A DNA stretch of 64,000 nt from Ideonella aquatica (GCF_018069755.1 NZ_JAGQDE010000009.1:62001-126000), one strand, 5' to 3'. Counted from the stretch's first letter, positions 10,894 through 19,836 are shown. Notes: generated by a model from the sequence alone, not told the origin. Numbers and translations are program-made.

Positions 10894-12255
10894 ATGGATC
10901 ACTCCCAGGACGGCCTGTTCGAGGACCCGCCGACGCCCCCGATCGGCTCGGCCGCCGCGGCCCAGGCGCCGTTGGCCGAGCGCTTGCGGCCCGCCACCGT
11001 GGACGAGGTGGTCGGCCAGACCCACCTGCTGGGGCCGGGGCGGCCGCTGCGTCTGGCCTTCCAGTCGGGCCGCCCGCACTCGATGATCTTCTGGGGGCCG
11101 CCCGGCGTGGGCAAGACCACGCTGGCGCGCCTGACGGCCCAGGCCTTCGAGTGCGAGTTCATTGCCCTGTCGGCGGTGTTCAGCGGCGTCAAGGACATCC
11201 GTGCGGCGATGGAGCAGGCCCAGCAGCACCAGCGGCGCGGGCTGCGCACCATCCTCTTTGTTGACGAGATCCACCGCTTCAACAAGGCCCAGCAGGATGC
11301 GCTGCTGCCCTATGTCGAGAACGGCCTGGTCACCTTCATCGGCGCCACCACCGAGAACCCGTCGTTCGAGGTGAACTCGGCGCTGTTGTCGCGCGCCCAG
11401 GTCTATGTGCTCAAGCCGCTCAGCGAGGACGAGCTCAAGCAGCTGCTTGAGCGTGCGCGCCGGCAGGTGATGCCTGAGCAGACGATCGATGCCGCCGCGG
11501 CCGACACGCTGGTGGGCTATGCCGACGGCGATGCGCGGCGTTTTCTCAACCTGGTCGAGCAGTGCGCCAGCGCGGCGGCGGCGGCCGGGGTGTGCGCCAT
11601 CGATGCCGAGTTCGTGCAGGCGGCGATGGCGCTCAACAGCCGCCGCTTCGACAAGGGCGGCGACGCCTTCTTCGACCAGATTTCGGCGCTGCACAAATCG
11701 GTGCGCGGCTCGCACCCCGATGCCGCCTTGTACTGGCTGTGCCGCATGCTCGACGGCGGCGCCGATCCGCGCTACCTGGCTCGGCGCCTGGTGCGCATGG
11801 CCTGGGAGGACATTGGACTGGCTGACCCGCGCGCACTGCAGATCGCCAACGATGCGGCCACCACCTATGAGCGCCTGGGCAGCCCCGAGGGCGAGCTGGC
11901 ACTGGCCCAGGCCACGCTCTACCTGGCCGTGGCCGCCAAGAGCAACGCCGGCTACAACGCCTACAACGAGGCGCGCGCCTTCGTGAAGCAGGACCGCAGC
12001 CGCGAGGTGCCGCCGCACCTGCGCAATGCGCCCACGAAGCTGATGAAGGAACTGGGCCACGGCCATGCCTACCGCTACGCGCATGACGAGCCCGACGCCT
12101 ACGCGGCCGGCGAAACCTACCTGCCTGACGGGCTGACCGAGCCCGGCTGGTACCGGCCGGTGCCTCGGGGTCTGGAGCAGCGCATCGCCGACAAGCTGGC
12201 GCAGCTGCGCCGGTGGGACGACGAGGCGCGCCAGGCCCCGCCAGCGACGCCCTGA
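10894..12255 (+). CDS. rarA: Replication-associated recombination protein A (AAA+ ATPase RarA/MgsA)
   Basis: The protein is 453 residues. It has Walker A GPPGVGKT (68-75), Walker [11 protein letters not shown], sensor-1 [10 protein letters not shown], and the long C-terminal MgsA domain containing [14 protein letters not shown] and [15 protein letters not shown]. RarA acts at stalled replication forks and is related to the clamp-loader and RuvB families. The start gives the normal family N-terminus. A short N-terminal DGLFEDPP segment resembles the SSB-like acidic tail seen in some homologues, but that is only suggestive. Confidence 0.95.
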   Translation: MDHSQDGLFEDPPTPPIGSAAAAQAPLAERLRPATVDEVVGQTHLLGPGRPLRLAFQSGRPHSMIFWGPPGVGKTTLARLTAQAFECEFIALSAVFSGVKDIRAAMEQAQQHQRRGLRTILFVDEIHRFNKAQQDALLPYVENGLVTFIGATTENPSFEVNSALLSRAQVYVLKPLSEDELKQLLERARRQVMPEQTIDAAAADTLVGYADGDARRFLNLVEQCASAAAAAGVCAIDAEFVQAAMALNSRRFDKGGDAFFDQISALHKSVRGSHPDAALYWLCRMLDGGADPRYLARRLVRMAWEDIGLADPRALQIANDAATTYERLGSPEGELALAQATLYLAVAAKSNAGYNAYNEARAFVKQDRSREVPPHLRNAPTKLMKELGHGHAYRYAHDEPDAYAAGETYLPDGLTEPGWYRPVPRGLEQRIADKLAQLRRWDDEARQAPPATP

Positions 12256-12263
12256 ACCACCGC

Positions 12264-12311
12264 ACGGCTTGTCCACGGCGGCCGTGCGCAAGCCTGTGGG
12301 CAAGTCGTGGG
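12264..12311 (+). repeat. 48-bp direct repeat, copy 1, with inverted DnaA-box-like arms
   Basis: The copy starts ACGGCTTGTCCACGGCG, has a 7-bp variable middle, then GCAAGCCTGTGGGCAAGTCG. It matches copy 2 at 12379 in the first 17 bp and in 23 of the last 24 bp. Within the copy, CTTGTCCAC and GTGGGCAAG are inverted with one mismatch. Both resemble the DnaA box TTATCCACA with two mismatches. It lies in the rarA-psd gap. Confidence 0.75.
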
Positions 12312-12378
12312 AGAGGCGCGCAAGTGCTTGTCAATGCTGCGCTTTTTCTGGTCTGCCGGGAAATGTGGCAGTTCGGTG

Positions 12379-12426
12379 ACGGCTTGTCCACGGCGCTGCA
12401 GAGCAAGCCTGTGGGTAAGTCGTGGG
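12379..12426 (+). repeat. 48-bp direct repeat, copy 2, with inverted DnaA-box-like arms
   Basis: This is the second copy, 115 bp downstream of the first. The arms are TTGTCCACG and TGTGGGTAA; the latter is one base from a reverse DnaA box. Only the 7-bp centre differs between copies, as expected if the arms but not the spacer are constrained. Confidence 0.75.
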
Positions 12427-12538
12427 CGGATGCGGCAAGTGCGCGCTGCCGCATGGGTTTTCCTGGCTTGCCCAAAAAGCGGGCAGGGGCGCGCCGAGCG
12501 CCTACACTGGCAGGCTGTTCCCGCTGAACCCCCGCAAC

Positions 12539-13390
12539 GTGTCGCTGTCCGATCGTCTGGCCGTGCTGCCGCAATACCTGCTGCCCAAGCAGGCCCTGAC
12601 CCAACTGGCTGGCGCCTTCGCCCAGCACCGTGGCGGCGCGCTCACCACGGCGGTGATCCGGCGCTTCATCGCCCGCTACGGCGTCGACATGGCAGAAGCG
12701 GCCAACCCCGACCCCGCGGCCTACGCCAGCTTCAACGACTTCTTCACCCGCGCGCTGCGCGACGGCGCGCGGCCGCTGGCTGACCAGGGCCTGCTGTGCC
12801 CGGTCGATGGCGCGATCAGCCAGTTCGGGCCGGTCCAGGGCGACCAGGTCTTCCAGGCCAAGGGCCACGCCTACAGTACCACCGCACTGGTGGGTGGCGA
12901 CGCGGCGCTGGCCGCTCAGTTCCAGGATGGCCACTTCGCCACGCTGTACCTGAGCCCGCGCGACTACCACCGCATCCACATGCCCTGCGCCGGCCGGCTG
13001 CGTCGGATGATCCATGTGCCGGGCGATCTGTTCTCGGTCAACCCCACCACCGCGCGCGGTGTGCCGGGGCTGTTCGCCCGCAACGAGCGCGTGGTCTGCG
13101 TATTCGACACCGAACACGGTCCCTTCGTGCTGGTGCTGGTGGGTGCCACCATCGTCGGCAGCATGGCCACCGTCTGGCATGGCGTGGTCAACCCGCCGCG
13201 GCCCGGCGCGGTGCGCGAATGGACCTATGAGGACCAGGACATCCGCCTGGCGCGCGGCGCCGAGATGGGCCGTTTCCTGCTGGGCTCGACGGTGGTCATG
13301 CTGTGGCCCAAGGGCCCGCTGCGCTTCAACCCGGCCTGGGCGCCGGGTCGGCCGATCCGCATGGGCGAGCCGATGGCCGGTCTAGCCTGA
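12539..13390 (+). CDS. psd: Phosphatidylserine decarboxylase proenzyme
   Basis: The protein is 283 residues from a GTG start, the normal length. The self-cleavage site LLGSTVV is near the C-terminus; S250 becomes the pyruvoyl group of the alpha chain. Other family motifs are FNDFFTR, the CPVDGAISQFG segment, and YLSPRDYHRIHMP with its catalytic-region histidines. It converts phosphatidylserine to phosphatidylethanolamine at the inner membrane. The open frame extends upstream, but family similarity begins at this GTG. The ribosome site is weak. Confidence 0.94.
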   Translation: MSLSDRLAVLPQYLLPKQALTQLAGAFAQHRGGALTTAVIRRFIARYGVDMAEAANPDPAAYASFNDFFTRALRDGARPLADQGLLCPVDGAISQFGPVQGDQVFQAKGHAYSTTALVGGDAALAAQFQDGHFATLYLSPRDYHRIHMPCAGRLRRMIHVPGDLFSVNPTTARGVPGLFARNERVVCVFDTEHGPFVLVLVGATIVGSMATVWHGVVNPPRPGAVREWTYEDQDIRLARGAEMGRFLLGSTVVMLWPKGPLRFNPAWAPGRPIRMGEPMAGLA

Positions 13391-13427
13391 CATGCGACAC
13401 TGACCCACCCCACCGCAGGAGATCACC

Positions 13428-14201
13428 GTGGCCGCGCCGCGCATGAGCACCGATGACGAGATCGACGCACTGGACCGCGTCTGCCAGCGCCTGGCCGGCT
13501 TCGAGGACGACGTGTCACTGGAGTGGCTGGACGGCTACATGACCGCGCTGCTCTCCGGCCCCCGCCGCATCGCCCGCGATGAATGGCTGCCGCGCCTGGC
13601 GCAGGGCGTGTTCGCCCGCGCCTATGGCGACCCCGAGGACGCCGCACCCGCGCTGGCCGCGATCGACGCCCGCTACGACGTGCTGGCACAGCAGCTCGAC
13701 CCCGACCAGATCCTCGACGACCCCGACGTGCTGCGCCTGGCGCCGCTGATGATCGAGCTGACCGATGAGGACAAGCAGCGCCTGGTGGCCGAAGGCCATG
13801 TGCAGGAAGATCAGCTGCACCTGCTGGAGCAGACTGGGGAGGTCTGGGCGATCGGCTTCATCGAGGCCACCCGCGACTTTCCCGACGACTGGCCGCCGCA
13901 GGACACCGAGACCGAGGACGGTCAGCTCTTCGACGAGTGCCTGACCCGCATCGTCTCGCTGACCATGGAGCCCGAGGAGCTCAAGGAAGTCTTCGAGGAC
14001 CTCTACGACGGCGAGGAGCTGAACCGCGACGAGCTGGTCAACGAGGCGCTCTATGCCGCGCAGGACCTGCGCCTGTACTGGCTGGACCACGCGCCCAAGC
14101 CGGCGCCGCGCCGCGTCGAGGCCCTGCCGGGCCGCAACGACCTGTGCCCCTGCGGCAGCGGCAAGAAGTTCAAGAAGTGCCACGGCGCGCAGATGCAGTG
14201 A
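13428..14201 (+). CDS. UPF0149/YecA-family protein with C-terminal SEC-C zinc motif
   Basis: The protein is 257 residues, starting at a GTG with AGGAG 7 bp upstream. The N-terminal ~190 residues are acidic and helical, of the UPF0149 (YgfB/YecA) type (EWLDGYMTALLSGPRRI). The end carries the SEC-C motif RNDLCPCGSGKKFKKCHG, a zinc-binding element also found at the end of SecA. The function is unknown; a role in protein quality control or ribosome/SecB contact has been proposed for SEC-C proteins. It is followed 4 bp later by coaBC. Confidence 0.85.
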   Translation: MAAPRMSTDDEIDALDRVCQRLAGFEDDVSLEWLDGYMTALLSGPRRIARDEWLPRLAQGVFARAYGDPEDAAPALAAIDARYDVLAQQLDPDQILDDPDVLRLAPLMIELTDEDKQRLVAEGHVQEDQLHLLEQTGEVWAIGFIEATRDFPDDWPPQDTETEDGQLFDECLTRIVSLTMEPEELKEVFEDLYDGEELNRDELVNEALYAAQDLRLYWLDHAPKPAPRRVEALPGRNDLCPCGSGKKFKKCHGAQMQ

Positions 14202-14205
14202 GACC

Positions 14206-15426
14206 ATGGCTGATCGACTGGATCTGAGCGGCCGCCACATCGTTCTCGGGCTCTCCGGCGGCATCGCCTGCTACAAGGCGGCCGAACTGGCGCGCGAGCT
14301 GGTCAAGGCCGGCGCCACGGTGCAGGTGGTGATGACCGAGGCGGCGACGCACTTCATCACCCCGGTGACGATGCAGGCCCTGACCAACCGCCCGGTCTAC
14401 ACCCACCAGTGGGACCCGCGCGAGGCCAACCACATGGCCCACATCAACCTCTCGCGCGAGGCTGATGCGGTGCTGATCGCCCCGGCCAGCGCCGACTTCA
14501 TGGCCAAGCTGGTGCACGGCCGCGCCGACGAGATCCTGTCGCTGCTGTGCCTGGCCCGGCCCGCCGAGCGCGTGCCGCTGCTGGTGGCGCCAGCGATGAA
14601 CCGCGAGATGTGGGCCCACCCTGCCACGCAGCGCAATGTGGCTGCGCTGCGCGCCGATGGCGTCACCGTGCTGGGCCCGGCCGCCGGTGACCAGGCCTGT
14701 GGCGAGGTGGGCGACGGCCGCATGCTGGAGGCCGCCGAGCTGCGCGATGAACTCATCGCCTTCTTCCAGCCCAAGGCGCTGGCCGGCCGGCGCGTGCTGA
14801 TCACCGCGGGCCCCACCTTCGAGGCGATCGATCCGGTGCGGGGCATCACCAACCACTCCAGCGGCAAGATGGGCTTCGCGATCGCCCGCGCGGCGCAGGA
14901 GGCCGGGGCCCAGGTCACGCTGGTGGCTGGCCCGGTGCACCAGCCCACGCCGGCCCATGTGCGGCGCATCGATGTGCAGAGCGCGCAGCAGATGCACGAC
15001 GCAGTGTTGCCCCTGGCAGGCGCGCACGATGTTTTCATCGCCACCGCGGCGGTGGCCGACTGGCGCCCGGCCGCGGCCGCCGGCCAGAAGCTCAAGAAGG
15101 ACGGCAGCGGCCGTCCACCGGCCTTCGAGATGGTCGAGAACCCCGACATCCTGGCCGCTGTGGCGCGGCTGGACGACGGGCCGTACTGCATCGGCTTCGC
15201 GGCCGAGAGCCACGATCTGCTGCGCCATGCGCAGGAGAAGCGCGCGCGCAAGAACGTGCCGCTGCTGGTGGGCAACATCGGCCCGGCCACCTTCGGCCAG
15301 GACACCAATGCGCTGCTGCTGGTCGATGCTCACGGCCACCGCGAGCTGCCGCAGGCCGACAAGCTGACGCTGGCGCGACAGCTGGTGGCCGAGATCGCTC
15401 TTCGTTTGAACCCGAGCACCCCATGA
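14206..15426 (+). CDS. coaBC: Bifunctional phosphopantothenoylcysteine decarboxylase / phosphopantothenate-cysteine ligase
   Basis: The protein is 406 residues. The N-terminal CoaC flavoprotein half has [12 protein letters not shown] and the active-site region APAMNREMW. The C-terminal CoaB half starts near [14 protein letters not shown] and contains NHSSGKMG and ATAAVADW. It performs two sequential steps of coenzyme A synthesis from phosphopantothenate. The start lies 4 bp after the preceding stop. Its own stop overlaps dut as ATGA. The coaBC-dut pair is conserved in Proteobacteria. Confidence 0.96.
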   Translation: MADRLDLSGRHIVLGLSGGIACYKAAELARELVKAGATVQVVMTEAATHFITPVTMQALTNRPVYTHQWDPREANHMAHINLSREADAVLIAPASADFMAKLVHGRADEILSLLCLARPAERVPLLVAPAMNREMWAHPATQRNVAALRADGVTVLGPAAGDQACGEVGDGRMLEAAELRDELIAFFQPKALAGRRVLITAGPTFEAIDPVRGITNHSSGKMGFAIARAAQEAGAQVTLVAGPVHQPTPAHVRRIDVQSAQQMHDAVLPLAGAHDVFIATAAVADWRPAAAAGQKLKKDGSGRPPAFEMVENPDILAAVARLDDGPYCIGFAAESHDLLRHAQEKRARKNVPLLVGNIGPATFGQDTNALLLVDAHGHRELPQADKLTLARQLVAEIALRLNPSTP

Positions 15427-15872
15427 CCACGATCGACGTGAAGCTGCTGGACCCGCGCATGGCGGACCAGCTGCCCGCCTACGCCACCCCCGGCAGCGCC
15501 GGCCTGGATCTGCGCGCCTGCCTGGACGCACCGCTGGAGCTGGCGCCCGGCCAGACCGCGCTGATTCCCACCGGGCTGGCGGTGCACATCGCCGATCCGG
15601 GCCTGGCGGCCATGATCCTGCCGCGCTCGGGCCTGGGCCACAAGCATGGCATCGTGCTGGGCAACCTGGTGGGGCTGATCGACTCCGATTACCAGGGCCC
15701 GCTGATGGTCAGCTGCTGGAACCGCGGCCACACCGCGTTCACGGTGCAGCCGCTGGAGCGCATCGCGCAGATGGTGATCGTGCCGGTGGTGCAGGCGGCG
15801 TTTCGCGTGGTCGAGGACTTCGAAGCCAGTGACCGCGGTGCCGGCGGCTTTGGCTCGACCGGCCAGTCCTGA
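15423..15872 (+). CDS. dut: dUTP diphosphatase
   Basis: The protein is 149 residues with the trimeric dUTPase motifs in order: [10 protein letters not shown] (1), [10 protein letters not shown] (2), [11 protein letters not shown] (3), the [10 protein letters not shown] region (4) and the glycine-rich tail GAGGFGSTG (5). It hydrolyses dUTP to dUMP and pyrophosphate, preventing uracil incorporation and feeding dTMP synthesis. Start and stop are unambiguous. The gene is coupled to coaBC by a 4-bp overlap and is convergent with slyD, with no gap. Confidence 0.97.
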   Translation: MTTIDVKLLDPRMADQLPAYATPGSAGLDLRACLDAPLELAPGQTALIPTGLAVHIADPGLAAMILPRSGLGHKHGIVLGNLVGLIDSDYQGPLMVSCWNRGHTAFTVQPLERIAQMVIVPVVQAAFRVVEDFEASDRGAGGFGSTGQS

Positions 15873-16391
15873 TCAGTGCACCGAGCTGCCCGGTGGCGGG
15901 CCGCTGAGCACCGCCAGCGGTGACTCGCCCACGCTGCCGGCGGCCTGTTCGTCCTGGGTGGCGGCGCGCACGCCCATGACCTTCAGCGCAATGCGCAGCG
16001 CGATGCCGGCCAGCGGATGGTTGGCGTCCAGCACCACGTGCTCGGGGTAGATCTCGGTGACGGTGTAGATCAGGCCCTCGGGCATCTCCGAGGCGGCGCC
16101 ACCGGGCAGGCCGTCAAAGCGCATGCCGGGCTCCAGATCGTCGGGGAACAGGGCGCGGCGCTCGAAGCAGACCAGCTCGGCGTCGTAGTCGCCAAAGGCG
16201 TGCTCGGGTTCCAGGTGCAGCTGGGTCTCGAAGCCCTCGGCCTGACCGGCCAGGGCCTCCTCGACCTTGGGCAGCAGGTCCTCGCCGCCATAGAAGAACT
16301 CGACCGGCTCGTCGAGTTCGTCGATCAGCTGGCCCTGGGCGTCAGACAACGTCCAGGTCAGCGTCACGACGCAAGGGGAAGTGATGTCCAT
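15873..16391 (-). CDS. slyD: FKBP-type peptidyl-prolyl isomerase, SlyD-like
   Basis: The protein is 172 residues. The FKBP half is split by an insert-in-flap domain, as in SlyD: DELDEPVEFFYGGEDLLPKVEEAL, then the HAFGDYDAELV insert, then VVLDANHPLAGIALRI. SlyD is a prolyl isomerase and chaperone. The histidine/cysteine-rich metal-binding tail of the E. coli protein is absent here; the tail ends GPPPGSSVH. A TTG one codon upstream of the ATG is an alternative start. It is divergent from roxA, with about 50 bp between them. Confidence 0.88.
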   Translation of the reverse strand: MDITSPCVVTLTWTLSDAQGQLIDELDEPVEFFYGGEDLLPKVEEALAGQAEGFETQLHLEPEHAFGDYDAELVCFERRALFPDDLEPGMRFDGLPGGAASEMPEGLIYTVTEIYPEHVVLDANHPLAGIALRIALKVMGVRAATQDEQAAGSVGESPLAVLSGPPPGSSVH

Positions 16392-16441
16392 CAACGGATC
16401 ATCGCACAGCGCCTGCGGCGGCCGCGCGACAATCCAGGCCC

Positions 16442-17563
16442 ATGGACATCGATCAAGCGCTGCCGCTGCTCGGCGGCCTCTCCCCCGCGGCCTTCATGCG
16501 CCGCTACTGGCAGAAGAAGCCCTTCGTCATCCGCCAGGCCGTGCCCGGCGTGGTGCCGCCGCTGCCGCGCGCCGAGCTGTTCGAGCTGGCCGGGCGCGAG
16601 GACGTGGAGTCGCGCCTGCTGCAGCAGTCGCCCACCACCTGGACCCTGCGCCACGGACCGTTCACGCGTCGCCAGATTCCGCCGCTGGGCAAGCCGGGCT
16701 GGACGCTGCTGGTGCAGGGGCTGGACCTGCATGTGCCGGCAGCGCATGAGCTGCTGTCGTGTTTTCGCTTTGTGCCCGAGGCGCGCCTGGACGACCTGAT
16801 GATCAGCTACGCCAGCGATGGCGGCGGCGTCGGTCCGCACATCGATTCGTATGACGTGTTCCTGCTGCAGGTCAGCGGCCGGCGCCGCTGGCGCATCGGC
16901 CCAGTGAAGGACGTGCAACTGCTGCCCGACAAGCCGGTGAAGATCCTGGCCAACTTCCAGCCCACCGAGGACCTGGTGCTGGAGCCCGGCGACATGCTCT
17001 ACCTGCCGCCGCGCTGGGGCCATGATGGCATCGCGGTGGGCCCCGACTGCATGACCTGTTCGATCGGCTTTCGCACCCCCACGCCCACCGAGACCGCGCG
17101 CGAGGTGCTGCAGCGCATGGTCGACGCGCTCGAGCCCGACACCGACGAGCCACACTACCGCGATCCGGCCGGCAGCGCCACGGCCACGCCGGGTCGGATT
17201 CCCGAGGCCTTGCAGCGCTTTGCGCAAAAAGCGGTCATCGAGGCGCTGAACGACGCCCGCAGCCTGGCCTGCGCGCTGGGCGAAACGCTGACCGAGCCCA
17301 AGGCCATTGTCTGGTTCGACGGCGGTGAGCCGCTGGCGGCGGGGCAGGGGGCGCGGCTGGATGCGCGCTCGCGCATGATGTACGACGAGCACCATGTGTT
17401 CATCAATGGCGAATCGTTCCGCGCCGGCGGCCGAGATGCGCGGCTGATGCGGCAGCTGGCCGACGCGCGGCGACTCTCCGCAGCGCAGCTGTCGCAGCTC
17501 AGCGAGGCCGCGCGGGCACTGATCGACGAATGGGCCTGTGATGGATGGGTCCGCGCCGACTGA
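16442..17563 (+). CDS. roxA: Ribosomal protein L16 arginine hydroxylase (JmjC/cupin oxygenase RoxA, YcfD-like)
   Basis: The protein is 373 residues. The N-terminal half is a JmjC cupin with the iron-binding HxD (GPHIDSYDVF) and distal His (RWGHDGIA). A conserved dimerisation and winged-helix C-terminal region follows. YcfD-type enzymes are 2-oxoglutarate-dependent and hydroxylate an arginine of ribosomal protein L16. Length and the motif FQPTEDLVLEPGDMLYLPP match this family well. The hypothetical gene downstream overlaps it by 23 bp. Confidence 0.9.
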   Translation: MDIDQALPLLGGLSPAAFMRRYWQKKPFVIRQAVPGVVPPLPRAELFELAGREDVESRLLQQSPTTWTLRHGPFTRRQIPPLGKPGWTLLVQGLDLHVPAAHELLSCFRFVPEARLDDLMISYASDGGGVGPHIDSYDVFLLQVSGRRRWRIGPVKDVQLLPDKPVKILANFQPTEDLVLEPGDMLYLPPRWGHDGIAVGPDCMTCSIGFRTPTPTETAREVLQRMVDALEPDTDEPHYRDPAGSATATPGRIPEALQRFAQKAVIEALNDARSLACALGETLTEPKAIVWFDGGEPLAAGQGARLDARSRMMYDEHHVFINGESFRAGGRDARLMRQLADARRLSAAQLSQLSEAARALIDEWACDGWVRAD

Positions 17564-18068
17564 GACCCCGTCCTGGCCCGAGGAGCCGGGACGCCTGGCG
17601 TGGACTGGCCGCGCGGCCTGGGCCGACGCGCTGGCGCGCCTGGTCGATGTGCTGGAGGCGGCCCGCGTCACACGGCTGTGCTGGGTCACGCAGGACCCCC
17701 TGGCCTGGCCCTGGGAGCAGGCCGAGCTGCTGGAGCGGCTGGCGCACTGGGCGCGCCCTGCGGGCCGGCAGTGGCTGTGGCTGGGCGGGGACTATGAGCC
17801 GGTGCGCCATGGCGCACCGCGCCTGATGCGCTGGCGCGCCACCTGGGACCATCGGGTACAGTGTCTGGCGGTGGATGAGCCTCGCCAGCTGGATGGGCGT
17901 GAGTGCCTGCTGGCGCAGGGGCTGGGCTTGATTGAGCGCTTGCCCGGGCCGCAGGTGCAGGGCCGCGTCAGCACCGATCCACGTGAACTTGTCCTCATCG
18001 CGCGGTGGTTTGATGCAGTTTCGCAACGGGCCACCGTGACGTTCCCCGTGACAACCGTGGGTATCTAG
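17541..18068 (+). CDS. Hypothetical protein downstream of roxA
   Basis: The protein is 175 residues, rich in Trp, Leu and Arg (WLWLGGDYEPVRHGAPRLMR), with no signal peptide or helix long enough to cross a membrane. A GTG one codon earlier could also start it. It overlaps the end of roxA, so it is likely co-translated with it. I do not recognise a domain; the C-terminal half (DPRELVLIARWFDAVSQR) looks like a compact fold. Codon use matches its neighbours. Confidence 0.6.
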   Translation: MDGSAPTETPSWPEEPGRLAWTGRAAWADALARLVDVLEAARVTRLCWVTQDPLAWPWEQAELLERLAHWARPAGRQWLWLGGDYEPVRHGAPRLMRWRATWDHRVQCLAVDEPRQLDGRECLLAQGLGLIERLPGPQVQGRVSTDPRELVLIARWFDAVSQRATVTFPVTTVGI

Positions 18069-18070
18069 GG

Positions 18071-18084
18071 ACTCTACCTAGAGT
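18071..18084. promoter_or_regulatory. Perfect palindromic operator-like site ACTCTA-CC-TAGAGT
   Basis: Two 6-bp arms flank a CC centre, 3 bp upstream of a consensus -10 hexamer. An overlapping second symmetry (TCTAGG at 18064 and CCTAGA at 18077) strengthens the impression of a protein-binding site. No -35 consensus is present at the right distance. The site could belong to an activator replacing it, or to a repressor. Confidence 0.45.
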
Positions 18085-18087
18085 GGG

Positions 18088-18093
18088 TATAAT
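18088..18093 (+). promoter_or_regulatory. Consensus -10 box (TATAAT) of the alanine-rich lipoprotein gene
   Basis: An exact TATAAT lies in a locally AT-richer stretch, 148 bp upstream of the lipoprotein ATG. This predicts a leader of roughly 140 nt. No -35 match at 16-18 bp spacing was found; the palindrome at 18071-18084 occupies that place. Confidence 0.55.
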
Positions 18094-18240
18094 GTAAGGC
18101 TAGGCACAGGATTGATCTGCTGCGGCGCGATGGCGCCGGGCCGTCCTGGTCTGTGTCGAGGAGGAGGTTCGCCAGAACAGCGGGCCTTCAGAACAACCGG
18201 TTTTTCTGTTCGACCCCAACTTTTCTCTTTGAGGAACTTC

Positions 18241-18507
18241 ATGAACAAGTCGCTCCTGCTGGCCTCCCTGATCGCTGTTGCTGCCCTGGCCGCTTGCGGC
18301 AAGAAGGCCGAAGAAGCTGCCCCGGCCGCTGCCGCTGCCGTCGCTTCCGCCGCCGCCCCGGCGGCCGACGCCGCCGCTTCGGCTGCTGCTCCGGTGGCTG
18401 ACGCCGCTGCCTCCGCTGCCTCGGCCGTCGCCGATGCCGCCAAGGACGCCGCTGCCGGCGCCGTGAACGCCGCCGCTTCGGCCGCGATGGACGCTGTCAA
18501 GAAGTAA
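18241..18507 (+). CDS. Small alanine-rich lipoprotein with 11-residue repeats
   Basis: The protein is 88 residues. It begins with a lipoprotein signal, MNKSLLLASLIAVAALAAC, so lipidation is expected at C19. The mature part is over half alanine. It contains about four 11-12-residue repeats: ADAAASAAAPV, ADAAASAASAV, ADAAKDAAAGAV and NAAASAAMDAV, ending in KK. An AGGAA ribosome site precedes the ATG. Strong terminator, consensus -10 box and long leader suggest a highly expressed single gene. The size, lipid anchor, helical repeat and C-terminal lysine recall Braun's lipoprotein, but sequence similarity is not evident. Function unknown. Confidence 0.8.
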   Translation: MNKSLLLASLIAVAALAACGKKAEEAAPAAAAAVASAAAPAADAAASAAAPVADAAASAASAVADAAKDAAAGAVNAAASAAMDAVKK

Positions 18508-18523
18508 GCTTCTTCTGCGCAAG

Positions 18524-18550
18524 AAAAAGCCGCCCTCGGGCGGCTTTTTT
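18524..18550 (+). terminator. Intrinsic terminator after the alanine-rich lipoprotein gene
   Basis: AAAAAGCCGCCC and GGGCGGCTTTTT pair perfectly around a TC loop and are followed by a T run. It lies 17 bp past the stop codon. Confidence 0.9.
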
Positions 18551-18604
18551 GTTGTCGGCGACGGGGCCCGTGCAAGGTGCCGTGGCGCACCTCGCGGACC
18601 CGGA

Positions 18605-19765
18605 TCAGCGGCGCAGCTCGGTCAGCAGCAGAGCGGCCACGCGGCGCGCGTTCTCGGACGCATCGGGCCGGCCTTCGGCGTCCAGCACGTTCACGGCGGT
18701 GCTGCCGTCGGGCTGCGACTTCAGGGCCAGGCGGAAACGCGACAGCTGCACCGCATCCTTGGCGCCAAACAGGCGCGAGAAGAAGCCCGGCTGCTCCTCG
18801 CTGGCGGTCGACGGATCGGCAAAGCGCACGAAGTAGGTGGCCTGGCCGCGATCGCGGTCTTCCACCGTGAAGCCGCTGCGGTCCAGCGCCAGGCCCACTC
18901 GGCGCCAGGTGCGCTCCAGATCCTCGGTCACACGCAGTGCGGCGCCGGGCTGGCCGCTCAGTTCCTCGGCGCGCGAGGACACGGCCGCCGGTGCCGCCGC
19001 AGCCACGGCCGGAGCGGCCGGGTTGGCCTTGGCGTCCTTGGCGGCCTGCTCGGTGGCGCCCAGCGCCAGCATCAGCCGCGACAGCATTTCAGCTTCCAAC
19101 TGGGGATCGGTGGGGCGGGGCGTCCAGACCAGGTTGTCCTCGCGCTGCTGGCTGCTGAAGACCTCCTGCACGCCGCGGTGGCTGATCAGGATCTCGGTGC
19201 CGCGCGCGGTGCGCTCCAGGCGGGTGCGGAACTTGTCGCGCTCGCCGGTGGAGTACAGTGAATCGATGACCTTGCCCAGGGTGTTGCGCAACAGGTCATC
19301 GGGAATCTTGGCGCGGTTCTCGGCCCAGTCCGTCTCGAAGGTGCCGGTTTCGGGGCTGTCCTTGACCAGCGTGAAGCCCATCTCCTGCCAGAACTGGCGG
19401 ATGCGCGGCACCAGTTGCTCCGGCGTCTGGGGCGCCACGAGCCAGCGCGTGTTGCCCTCGCGCTCCATGCGGATGCTGCCCACCTGGGTGGGCGCTGCTG
19501 CCGGGCCGGCGGCACTGGCGCGCGGGGTGCCGGCCTGTTGCATCTGGCTGGCGCTGACGGCGCCGGTCTGGGGCAAGAAGCGGCCGTCGCGGCTGAGCGG
19601 TGTCAGGTCCGGCGGCACCTCCAGCGGGTTGGTCTTGCGCGCGGCCTTGCCATAGTCGAGCTTGTCGCCGCCCAGCGTGTTCTCCAGGGCGCTGCAGCCT
19701 GCCAGCCCGACGATCATGAGAAGGACGGCGGCACGCAGGGGCGTCGAGGCGAAGGCATGTTTCAC
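18605..19765 (-). CDS. bamC: Outer membrane protein assembly factor BamC (NlpB-like lipoprotein)
   Basis: The protein is 386 residues from a GTG start with GGAG about 9 bp upstream. It has a lipoprotein signal (LLMIVGLAGC). The conserved N-terminal segment LDYGKAARKTNPLEVPPDLTPL follows; in BamC this unstructured region contacts BamD. Two helix-grip domains follow, separated by an Ala-rich linker (AAPAVAAAAPAAVSSR). It is a component of the BAM complex that inserts beta-barrel proteins. It lies directly downstream of dapA on the same strand, the same order as E. coli dapA-bamC. Confidence 0.9.
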   Translation of the reverse strand: MKHAFASTPLRAAVLLMIVGLAGCSALENTLGGDKLDYGKAARKTNPLEVPPDLTPLSRDGRFLPQTGAVSASQMQQAGTPRASAAGPAAAPTQVGSIRMEREGNTRWLVAPQTPEQLVPRIRQFWQEMGFTLVKDSPETGTFETDWAENRAKIPDDLLRNTLGKVIDSLYSTGERDKFRTRLERTARGTEILISHRGVQEVFSSQQREDNLVWTPRPTDPQLEAEMLSRLMLALGATEQAAKDAKANPAAPAVAAAAPAAVSSRAEELSGQPGAALRVTEDLERTWRRVGLALDRSGFTVEDRDRGQATYFVRFADPSTASEEQPGFFSRLFGAKDAVQLSRFRLALKSQPDGSTAVNVLDAEGRPDASENARRVAALLLTELRR

Positions 19766-19836
19766 TGAAGCGGTCTCCAAGAAAGCCGACGGACCAGCGA
19801 GCGGTGCGGCGGCTTGGAACAGGTGAGGGGGTGGAA

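Noticed and set aside
12305-12538. Upstream in-frame extensions of psd reaching back into the 48-bp repeats
   Set aside because: The added residues do not resemble phosphatidylserine decarboxylase. The GTG at 12539 gives the family length and N-terminus.
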